The notes beneath the pieces were generated by a model. The model ran no database searches. It was not told where the DNA came from and was given only the letters and a program-made list of their open reading frames with translations. Shown piece after piece: positions 1-10,271 of a DNA stretch of 63,498 nucleotides. Location of the stretch: assembly GCA_002118135.1 (NCBI GenBank), contig BDIU01000522.1, forward strand, positions 1 to 63,498, in the 5' to 3' direction. Both the position numbers and the translations under genes were made by a program. Position 1 is the first letter of the stretch. Each line of letters starts with the position of its first letter. This stretch comes from Trebouxia sp. TZW2008. Taxonomy: Eukaryota > Chlorophyta > Trebouxiophyceae > Trebouxiales > Trebouxiaceae.

Positions 1-844
1 GGTCAAGGTCGGGTGGGTGACGATCGACCTTATGTGGTCCCTTGCAGCTCTCGAGCACACCAATGCATGCTTTGTGCAACCCGACAGTGTGACGAAGCTT
101 GCAAAGTCCCTACAAAACGCCAGTGCACTTTTGCACAAATGGAACTTTGCTATCACGTTGCGTGTATGTGCTGGCAGTTTCAGTTACTTCCCAACGGCGC
201 CGCCGCGGCGATGCTACAAAGTGCTAAAATCGTAGACTGATGCATGCACGAAAGCCAAATGGACGAAAGCCATTTGACGCTCCTGATGCAGCGTGAAGCA
301 CCACGTCACACAGCAAGTCCTAACACAATATTAGTCTGCCACATGCAAAGCAAGTTGGAGATAACACAGCCCAGCACAAGAGCGTTCATGGGCACTTAAA
401 GACATTAGCAAGGGCAAATGATCCAACAAGCTTACTCGCTGCCTTGGTGGCAAGAGACAAGCAGCAATCTAGGTAAATACAAACACCATGGCGGTGCAGT
501 CCAAAACATCAGAAAATTGTACATACCTGGTACTTGACGATGACAAAAAAATGTGAGGCTGTTTGACCAGCATGATAGAACCCCCCTGAGTCTCTGAACA
601 GGAACACTGCAGCAATGTTGAAACAGAACAGCGCCATCAAATATCAAAGCAAGGTCAAAAGCAGAACTCTCTGATAGCACCAATGACAATCCAAGCATCC
701 CCCAAAGCTGCAATGACACGTGCAGCGCCTTTTATCGGCTGCCTGTGTCATGTGGCTTTTGCAAAGCTGTGGTGAATGCCAGCCATTGCAGCTTCTACTA
801 ATGCATATGCAGCCACCCAATACTACTTCCTCCCATTGTGAACA
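1..844. other. Region downstream of the SBP gene, no gene recognised
   Basis: Several overlapping short frames exist on both strands, but none has a recognisable motif, a consistent exon structure or codon use like the neighbouring exons. The right part is downstream of the SBP stop codon and should hold its 3' UTR. I see no convincing polyadenylation signal. The leftmost 240 bases are open in two plus frames that begin with GTG or ATG; the products are cysteine-rich by composition only. Confidence 0.4.
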
Positions 845-3800
845 TCACACACCATAATACTCAAGACAGAAACGCAGACCAACTGCAGCCATGCCAACTG
901 CACCCACAACTGCTGAACTGAGCATTGCAGCATGGAGGTCAAACACCCTGGGTACGTCTTTGGAATTGCACACTTTCTGCTCAAGGTACATCTGATCATC
1001 ATCACTGAACATCCTTCTATGCTGAGTGCCTTCAAGGGTTGCGTCTGCAGGCACTTCTTCATAGAATGTTCCATCGGCAAGATGCTTTGCAAACGAGGGG
1101 GTTTCATAGCCGATACTACATGGCGAAGACAGATCCTCTTCAAAGCTCTCCACTATGTCGCTGCCGCTGCCATTACTGCTGTACAGAGGATGGCTTTCTG
1201 CTGGTGCACGATGCGTCTTGATCACTGCCTTGAGTGCACGCTGGTCAACTTTACTGCGCAACTCTGGCTGAGTCGCTATGCTCTGGTCACCCTTGGTCTT
1301 TGAAGGGGATGCTGCTGGTGGGCTGATTTGTGCAACTGCAGCGTCAGTGTCGATCAACTCGCCAGTTTCTGGATCAAAATTGTAGGTCTCAGCTTCTAGG
1401 CCAGATGGCTGACCGTTTAGCTTGCGCTGAATCATTGCATTTATGTCTTGAGCTCCAGTGCAGGCAGCAAAGTCAGCTGCAGTGCTGCCATCTGCTGCTT
1501 TAACAGAGCCCCAGCTGCTCAGGGCATCACCACAGGCATCTGCAAGCAGACTCAGGGTGTCAAAACTACAGTGCAGGACTGCGTCGATACAGTAATCCAG
1601 GGAACTGAAATTGACAGCTCAGAAGCTCAACAAGAACTTGAACCCATGCAGGCATGCTGGCATCTGCAAGCAGAGTCAGGCGAACAATTGTGTAGCGCAG
1701 AACACAGGAATGGCTGACACATGGTCACTGCAAGGCTTTGTTGAGCCAGCACTGTTTGCATCATCCTTGAGCTGAAAGCAAGTCAAGGCATGTTACCATG
1801 AGCAAGCAAGATTTGCATTCACTGAGTTCTGAAAGCAAGTCAGGTTTGCTGCCACTGACAGCATAAAGAATGCCACCACAACAGCAATCTAAGGAAAGGA
1901 GATAGAAATACATGGGAGGCTGCAACAAGTCAAAAGTCCTGCCTGTGAGGACATCAGCCACTCTGCCGCCGTCACCGAGGAGGGCTGCCAAGTGCAAGGG
2001 GGTCAAGCCCCCAGGACCAGCTGCTGAGCAGTCCCAGGTGTGGCCATGATTGATACCCCAAATTAGCAGCAAACTCACCTGCATAACATCATAGACACGA
2101 GCCTGAATAGCAGCGGACTGACCTGTGCACCATCACCAACGTGCTTGTAAGGTTTGGTAGCAAGGTTCTGTGAACCTGCTAGATGCATACAAAAGGAATG
2201 AACTGTCATAATAAAGCAATTGCTTGCACAGAATGGCAGCATTATGGGCCTGTCTCATACCCAAGCTCAAGCAACATGAGCCTGTCTTGGAAGCAAGTCA
2301 TAACAATGTGAGCCTGTCAGTTTGTCATACAAGGCCAATTCACTTGGGACCCTATATGCTTCAGTCTGGCATGGGGAGGCATATGCGTTATTCATGCCAG
2401 GCTGTGGCAACTAGGATCCTATGCCAAGCTATGTATTGACAAGAACTTCTGACCAATACAAGCACCACCCTAAAGCATGCACTACCCTAATGCCTCATGT
2501 CAGATTGAGTGGCAGTAACATCTGCAGGCCAACACGAGCACCCAGCACATGTGCTTAACAATCTGAACGTCCCCTGACAAACTATTTTCTGACACCATTT
2601 GAAGCTCGTTTCAGGCCCCTGAGATGAATAGCAAACCTGCTCAAGTGCTTGAGTGCAGGCTGGACAGGAATGAGCATGTTGCGCAGCAAACAAGCAGCCA
2701 AACAAGCAAAGCAAGAAGCAATCTTTGGTCAGCCAAACACGAGGTGAAGCAATGCTAGCAGAGCCAACCAGAAGTGCATGCAGCTCAGGCAGAAAAGCAG
2801 AAAGCATTGCTTGAAGGACGAAGACAAGAGGTGGTGTGGCTCTGTTGGTGTGAATGTATACCGGCGCAGCATCAAAACCAGTGCAGGGAACAAGTGCCGC
2901 AGTCTGGGATCAGTGCATGATGAGAGTGCAGCTCAAGCAGTAAACAAGCACTGCTTGAAGCGGACAAAAGTAAGGTAGCTTTGTCAGTGTCACTACATAC
3001 CAGTGCGGCATTCTGGGACCTGACAGCATGGTGCAACAGGGTCAGCCCCTCATCAGCAATGTTCTCAAAGGCGGTCACCAGCTCTGTCATGCTTGTCTCC
3101 ACAGCCGTTACAACAGGCAGCAGCAGCTCAGAGACTGCCACCCAGCCCACTTTGCAGGCAAAGCCTAGCAGCCCACAGGCTAGGCTAGCAATGGACTCGG
3201 ACTCCTCTGCAGAGTAGTGCTTTTTGGCATGGTGTGGGCTGTAGGTGGCTGCTGCCTGCTTGTCATTGGTGAACTCCAGCACCCGCCCCATGTCACGCAG
3301 CAGTGCATTGACATCCAGACCTGAAATGATGCAGACAGTGGTCATTTACAACACATTGATTACATATTCTTGAGGCCAGTTGGCAATTAAGCATTCTAGA
3401 TTTGCCTTCAAGCAATGTTGCATACAATGCGTTACAAAAAGCAGACCTAACCTGATGATAAAGACTGACTACTACGAAATGCAGTGAGTCAAACGGTTAG
3501 TTGCAGATGCTGTGAAAGGGTCATGGTGCAGCAGATTGCATTGCGCAAAGACTACATGCGTGAAGTAAGGCGAGCGCGACTTGTGCAAATGCTTGTGCAA
3601 ACGGTTGTGGGCCACTGAACTCTGAGGCACAGAGCTGGCAATGCAGACCTTGCGCATGTGAACATTTGCAAAAAGTATGCCAAAATTATGCACATGCGAG
3701 TCCAAGCGAAACTTTCCAGGGATGCATAGCATCAGCTGGAACATGCAGGGCTTGAGGCATCAGACTGCAAAAATGTGCAAGGCAGGTACAGCTGCAGAAG

Positions 3801-6800
3801 CAAATACAGCACATGTCATGGGTTCTAGTCAAGCGTGACACACCTGGGACTGGCCAACCGCTGAGTTGCAACACCTCTGCCACTGCTTGTTCGTTTGCCA
3901 GCACCAGGACAGGCTGCGGCACAGCACAGATTGTGCATGAGTCACTTGAAAAAGCAGTATTGTATCTGTATGCCATCTGGCTTGCAGGACACTGGCAAGA
4001 TGCTCTGTTGTGCACTGATGCGCAGTTGGCAACAGCAACAGCTGATGACTCAAGGCAGGAAAAGCGAGCAGGCAAGGTAATGGTCATACTCATGCTGGCT
4101 GACCCAGTGAAAACATTACTGAACTGGGTTCAGAATCCAAACACAGGGTGAAGCACATGTCAGTCAGCACGGCTGCAATCCAGACTCAGGGTGCAACACA
4201 CATGAGTCATATCCTACACATGTAGGGTGGTACATGTATGCTACCTGTGCCCACATGACACTCTGTCTGGCCCATGAAAATTGTCAGGAAGCAGGATTCA
4301 ACTTCTGCACATGAGGCGAAGCACACAAGGGCTGTACCTGTGCCTGACTGATGAAACCACCGCTTGCGACTTCCACCTGGACAGCGCTCTGACGCAGGCC
4401 AGTGGGCAGCTGCAGCTTGACTTCCTGCCGCAGGCTGCTGAGGCCTTCCCTGTCAGAAGGTGACACCTTGACAGGAACATAGCTACCTGCAGGTAGCAAC
4501 AGAAGTACTGTGTGTTAGGTTCCTTGGACAATACAAGCCAAAGCACCCTGGTGAAGCAGCAAAGGACTGCTAAGCCAGGGTGTGTCAGCAAAAAACAGCA
4601 CACAAACGACTGGCCAATTGCTCAGAAACCCCTGATGTCAGAGCTAAGCATTCATGGTGATTGAAACACTTCGCAAGCCTTGGCAAGCAGACAAGCTAGG
4701 TGACAATTGCCCAAAGAACCCGACGCAGCAACAGCCAATCATAAAGGAAAATTGCACCAGATTGGTAGATGAAATTGATTGCTGCAGTCAACATCAAACT
4801 GGGCCTGCTGAGCCTGTCTACCATGCAGCGTGAATGTTTCAATGGAAAATGACCAATTCAATACTAAAAATTATCAATTGCAGCGCACAACTGTGATTGA
4901 TCTCACCTTGTGAGCGGCACAGCACTTGATGCCCTTCGCCTGAGATGTTGCGGCCGGTGATGCTGACAGAGCCCATTTGAGTGTTGCACAGGCAGAGGGG
5001 TGTCATACTGTGAATGTGGGGCAGCAAGCCAGAGCTATCTGTGCCTGTGATGACATGCTGCACCTTGCCTTTTTGCACAATCACCAGCTCGTTCTGCCAC
5101 TGGACCTGCAGTCAGAAGGTGCTCAGCAACAAGGTTCAGTTCTCCTTGCTTTGTGTGTGTGGCATTTGAGCCCTTCATGGTGCACCAGTCTTGCATGTTA
5201 ATGCTGCTGCAAATGAAAAGGATGCATTTGGTGCTGACATGATCGTCATTCTGATGGGAAAGATTGGGCCAGATGCTACAGGTTCTGCAGAGACTTGCAC
5301 AAACCATGAGACGACACCTGCACTGATCTGCAATGACATGCCTGCTATCAGGTCAACTCTGTGTGACAACCTGTTGCAAGACAGACACACTCATCAGAAG
5401 CAACCTCAGGTCAATGCCATGGGAGCAACTGTGCAATGGACCACGCAGTTGCCTCAAGCAAGCTCACTTACCAGCATTGCATCAGAGCCCCAGAAAGCTT
5501 TGTTCTGGCCTTGCAGAAGCTGCTTGACTGCCTCGCGCCCGCTCGTGCCCTGCATTGTTTCGAGCTGCTCTCGGCTGACAGAGGCGTCAATTGTCAACTG
5601 CAGACAACCCGGCATGATGTATCCCTCAATGCTGTCCACACCACAGCTCAGCAGGCCTATCAGATTCTGCTTGAGGTCAGGCGGCAAGTGCTCAGGGGTG
5701 CAGTTGAATAGCTTAGCCGACATGCGAGTGAAGTGCTCTTCTGGGATGTATTTAGGCTGTGAGTGATTGAAAGCCAGCAAGTCCTGAGCTTGACTAAGCA
5801 CCTCTGAGGGCTGAGAGCTGATGGGTTCCTGCTTGACTTCAGGCACTTTGGCATTAACTGATTTCATTGCATCTGGCAAGCCCTGCAGAGCTTGCTGTGG
5901 CTGAGGGACTGACAGCAAACCTCGCTGCTGCCGCTGATGCTGCTGCTGCTGCTGTTGTTGCTCAGGTGCAGCAGGGAAGTACATGTTGGGGAAATCGTCC
6001 ACGCCCAAATCCATGCTGTGAGGGGGCTGATCAGGCGCTCTGCACCATGACGGCAGTTGCTGCTGAGGCTGCTGCTGTTGCTGCTGCTGTTGCTGCATTG
6101 CTCTGGCATAGCCCGCTTGCCTGGCTGCCTGTAGAGCTTGCTGGTGCATCATGAAGAGAGGGGACACGTGTGGGTCCCCCCCTTGCATGCCAGCTGGCTG
6201 CATGTAGTCAGGCTGCTGCGGAGGCCCTGGTAACATGTCTGGGAGGAACTGCATGTCCATTGTGTCTGAGCTGTGTGCTTCGCTGGGGTGGCAGGAAGCC
6301 AGTATGTCATCAATGACCATCTGCACAAAACAATTGATGACTGCAGTTTTGACTCCGACAATTGCTGCATTGAGCACGTATGTACATGCACCAACGTAAG
6401 CACACAATCATTGCATACAAGCGTCATATACACATATCCACAATTATTTATATGTTAGATACAAACATCACTGATGCATTGTGCAGCATCAGCATACACC
6501 AATGCATTGCAGAACACACAGCTGGCCAAGGCAGATTGAGCACAGCTGATGCATGCTTTTGTTGACAAGAGACAAGCAGCAAGGTGTAAGTCACATGGTT
6601 CCTCTTTGTAAGGACACTCAATGTAAGGACAATGCAATTGATAACCAATCACTGCATTCTGACTGCAGTTGTACTCCTGAGTGAGGACCATGAAATCTAA
6701 GAACAGTTTTCTTGGGAAGTCAGGCAATCTTTACAGTAGAAGTCACTGTACCTGCTGAGAAAGGTTGGATTAATCATGATGTTGAGGGACAGCAGGTATG

Positions 6801-7645
6801 CCCGTCCTGCCACAGCTGATGCAAACCATTTGGACAAGAAGTGAGCAGCAAGATGTGTGACGTACCTGCTGAGACAAGGTGGATTGATCATGATGTTGAG
6901 GGAGGGAAGGTATGCCCGTCCTGCCATCAAGCATCTGTGCATTCTCTTGCTTCAAGAAGTCTGAAAAGGCGCTCTCAAGAGCCATGCTAGTAGTGTTTGA
7001 GCAGGCTGCCCAGTCCTGAGGCTGAGCACCTGCTTGAATGTCCAGTTGCTGCCAAGGCTGGTGTGGCGCAGACTGGGGCACATGTGCAGTGGACATAGGA
7101 GAACCAGAGGAAGCTTTGGCATCATCTGATGGTGGACTTGCGCTCCTTGATGCAGCAGAGTATGAGACGTCTTTGGTCTGCCTGTTGGTCCTCCTGGGAG
7201 CCTTTGTTGGTTCAGGTTCTCCCTTCTTCCTTCTGCGTGCATTGTGGCGCTGCAATCTGGCTCTGCAGCTGCGCTTGTCGCCATCAAACTCGCCAAGGTC
7301 GTGGAACCTGCCGCACTGCTGGCAGAACCGCTGTCTGACTCCTTCTCTGATGATGCTGGGGATTTTGAGATGGTGCTCACAAATTTTGTAGCGGTTGTGG
7401 TACTCCTTCAAGCCTGTGAGGTCTGTAAGGCAACCATCGACCTGGCATGTTGGCGGACCCCTAGACTTGCCGGAAGTTTTAGCTTGCTCTTCTCCCGACG
7501 AGGTTGGTGAACCCGAGCTAGAGACCTCGGCACCAGGCTCAAGGTTTTTGCGTTGCAGTGCCGCCTTCTCGTCTGTTGGTGCAGCAACGAGCTTGTAAGG
7601 ATCCCACTGCCATTGATCAGTCGACCACGCTTGCGTCTGGGGCAT
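845..7645 (-). CDS. SBP-box transcription factor with ankyrin repeat and C-terminal membrane segment (SPL1/CRR1-like)
   Basis: Eight exons join in phase to 1066 codons: 7645-6866, 6320-5472, 5105-4907, 4486-4338, 3913-3844, 3320-3001, 2078-1943 and 1539-845. The SBP domain is at about residues 67-141, with the first zinc site at C67, C72, C89 and H92, the second at C108, C111, H115 and C127, and an overlapping basic nuclear signal ending NARRRKK. Exon 2 is glutamine-rich and carries the motif GVDSIEGYIMPGC, close to the plant SPL1 region DMESYIRPGC. Exon 7 holds an ankyrin repeat (GPGGLTPLHLAALLGDGG). The last exon ends in a hydrophobic stretch (AAMLSSAVVGAVGMAAV) nine residues from the stop, as in plant SPL1/SPL12. 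The family binds GTAC-core DNA; Chlamydomonas CRR1 is the copper-response member, but its Cys-rich tail is absent here. Start: ATG 7645 is the first in frame. Intron 7 appears to use a GC donor. Confidence 0.88.
6586..6751 (-). mobile_element. MITE copy 1, abutting a splice donor
   Basis: On the minus strand it begins GTACAGTGACTTCTACTGTA directly at the end of the duplicated SBP exon and runs to a degenerate inverted terminus (plus strand gtaagtcacatggttcctct). The internal blocks TGCATTCTGACTGCAG and CAATGTAAGGACAATGCA are shared with the other copies in this window. Confidence 0.75.
6752..6945 (-). repeat. Tandem copy of the SBP exon 1 3' end (non-coding exon echo)
   Basis: The last ~55 bases of exon 1, with its donor at 6866/6865, are repeated just downstream (minus sense) at about 6752-6806. 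The copy keeps the CAG|GTAC donor and has an AG at its 5' edge. Read as a spliced exon in phase 0 it hits TGA, and the frame matching exon 1 contains TAA, so the copy is dead. The donor of the dead copy is filled by a MITE while that of the live copy is empty. Confidence 0.75.
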
Positions 7646-9498
7646 GAGCCCTGATTGTGCGCCTGAAATACGACGAGCTGTCGAATGCAGGCGCGACAGC
7701 AACTGGCATGTATTGGATGCAAAGTCCTTTGTGCAGAGTTGTCCTTGTGGCGACGATCGACCCAAAAGCGCAAGCTGATCAAGTCTTAGGAGGCGCTTGT
7801 CATATAACTTTCGAGAGTGTGGACGTACGTGCAGGTCGTTATCTTTCGCTTCCCCTTGACCCCAGTCTGACCTCTGCTGAGCCCCTCTAGGCCGTGAGCT
7901 TGTGTAAAAAGCGCGACGCAACTGGGCTCACTCAGAACTTCTCTCAAAGATGGATCAACACAAACGAGCAGCGGCACGTCAAAATCGTTGGGCTGCACTT
8001 ACGGACGGATTCATGGCCTGCTTGTCCGTAATTCACGAGCCTAGCGGAAGGCGTCAATTAGGCGCTGAGCGTGTTGGCCAGAAAGGCCCTACAAGCCCCA
8101 TGGAGTGAGTGTAAATGCAAGCAAACTGCAACAACAGCTGAGGTTGCATGGTTGATTCAATTGACAAAGACAATGTGTGCTGTGAAGTAGACGTGGAAGG
8201 ACCATTTGTGTGCCTTCTTGTTACGGCAGTATTTATTGGTACAATCAATAGCAAGTTCATCAAAGCGCTGATTGATGCTAGTGACGGTGCTGAGGTAGTC
8301 ACTCATGAGCATTGTGTCCTGCATGAGCTTAGATACAGCCTAGGTCAGCTCAAAATGTGTACAGCTGGGGCATAAATGGCATTCCCTGCACCATCATTCC
8401 CTGCACCATCAAGTGAGCCTTCAGCAGGAGCTGCAGTCATTGTGTGCATCCGATGGCCAAAGCAGTGACCATCTGTATGCTGATGCCAATGCACTGAGGC
8501 ATTCCTAGAGTAATTTACATGTGTAAGACTCGCTAAAATCTGGTCACAAAACATACCTCATTTTAAGGTTGACTTCCGCTTGCAAAAGGCTCAAGCCATC
8601 TACAACAACACGGGCAACAGTCTCACTGCAAGCAGTGCAACATCAGCAGGTGCTATTGGTCACGCGACTACGTGACCAGCAAGCATGCCTTCAGCACGCA
8701 CAGATCACGTGGCACTGCCAGCGTCAAGAGATGCAGGCTGCACCTAGAGTGTACAAGGCTCGACCTGTTTGCCAACCAAAGGCCACACAGCAGCTGTGAT
8801 CTCAGGTGCTACATCATTCCTTCATATATATGCCTCAGGATTTGTGAGGCATAGGCATTTATGTTGACCCTGAATGAAGCCTTAAAGTCATTGGCAGGCT
8901 TGTTGCTGCAATCAATCTGGAATGTTTCCGAAGTTTGAGCATGGAAGAGCTGTCTAAACAGTGACAAGATGGGGCATATTTTCTACGGCTGCACCTTGTT
9001 AGCCTGGCCAGAGCACTCCCTAAAGCAGCACTTGCGTGAAGGGTGTTCTGCGGTCGGAGCCATGGTCCAACTCCTTCATGAAGTGCCAGTCATTTCTGTG
9101 ACGTTCATTGAGCTCTACATGAACACCACTGTGCACCCCATCACAAAGCATCCAATCCCCACCCAAGGACTCAAGCGTTCACCTGCGGGCATTCCACTTT
9201 GCTCCTGCTTGATGCAAGCAAGTTCTGGTACATCGCTAGTTTTGCTGACCTATGCGTGCTCCTTTCCAGAATAAGCCTCTGAATCTGCGGAAGCCACACA
9301 GATCACTGAATCGCAACACGCACTTAGTCGCTCTCAGCTGCCACTGCAGTCATGACATACCCAGTCCTCTCCGCCAACACACTTGGTGCTTTCAACTTGA
9401 CGTAGGTGCAAGTGCAGATTGTCAGAAGTACGACAGTCAGAAAGGCCTTGAAGTCGAATAGGGCCGACATCTGGGCAGGACAATGCTGGACGGATGCC

Positions 9499-9687
9499 CT
9501 AGACCATGCGCAGCTGCCTCGCGGACATATCCTGCGGCTCTGAGCTCACAGTGCGACCGTGTCCTGTCATGACATGCCAGCCTTCTGCGCTGCCTTCTTT
9601 GACAGAAGGCGATGCTCCTGTAGCACGATTGGCAACAGGAAGAAGAAGCGACCTTGCACATTCGTCAGCAACTTTTGTTACATCCAT
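9499..9687 (-). CDS. Possible 62-residue ORF, unrecognised
   Basis: An ATG at 9687 opens 63 codons to TAG. It is GC-richer than its surroundings and its codon use resembles that of real exons in the window, but there is no motif, signal peptide or membrane segment. It could be one exon of a larger gene, a non-coding transcript, or chance. I found no flanking exon that joins it in phase. Confidence 0.15.
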   Translation of the reverse strand: MDVTKVADECARSLLLPVANRATGASPSVKEGSAEGWHVMTGHGRTVSSEPQDMSARQLRMV

Positions 9688-9714
9688 GCAGACTTGCACT
9701 TTCAAGAGTTTGCC

Positions 9715-9800
9715 ACTTGTGGCACATGCGATTAGACTTGTTGTCTAGCTGAAGCATGTAAAATTACTCTTTCTCTCTCTTTCTCTTCGACAAAGAGACT
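9715..9800. repeat. Dispersed repeat with (CT)n tract
   Basis: The block from the motif tggcacatgcg through gctgaagcatgtaaaattac to the CTTTCTCTCT tract closely matches 62468-62550 (ggcacatgcggtcag, gctaaagcatgtacaattac, then (TC)n). Two copies about 53 kb apart suggest a dispersed element rather than a simple microsatellite. Confidence 0.5.
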
Positions 9801-10271
9801 GCCACATGCATAAGACTTGTCTAGCTCAAGCGTGTCAGCTGTTCTGCATCTCGTTGGGTTGCAGCTCAGGCAAGGCCAAATGATGGATTTTTGGAAATCT
9901 CCCTTAAGCCATGCAGTATGCGGACTGGTTGCAGAGCTATGCATGACACTCATCTTGTGGCATTTGTCGAACGATAGCATACATTTCAGCTGGCCTACAT
10001 GTCATGCGCTAAAAGGACCAACAACATCCTTCAATCGACAAGACATTGTCTCACACACACACATCACCAAAGTCAGGACTCGACAGCACTCATGTCAGCA
10101 ACAGCAGCTACAATACAAAAGCAAGCTCGTCACATGACAAAATCAATGACGAAAATTTTGTGCAAAGCTGGGGTGGCAACGGCTTGGAAGAAACCTGGCA
10201 GGCTGGCATAGCATGGCATACTGAACATGATCTGTCTACACTTTCACTGACTAAGCTGCAACATCATCAAT

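Larger units (their letters stand above)
7646..10271. other. SBP promoter side and 2.6-kb stretch with no recognised gene
   Basis: The SBP 5' flank lies next to 7645. Beyond about 8.1 kb I find only short frames without family resemblance. The plus frame at 8148-8375 and the plus/minus pair at 9499-9748 are the longest. A (CT)n tract sits at 9770-9787 inside a short repeat that recurs at 62468-62550. Confidence 0.4.
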
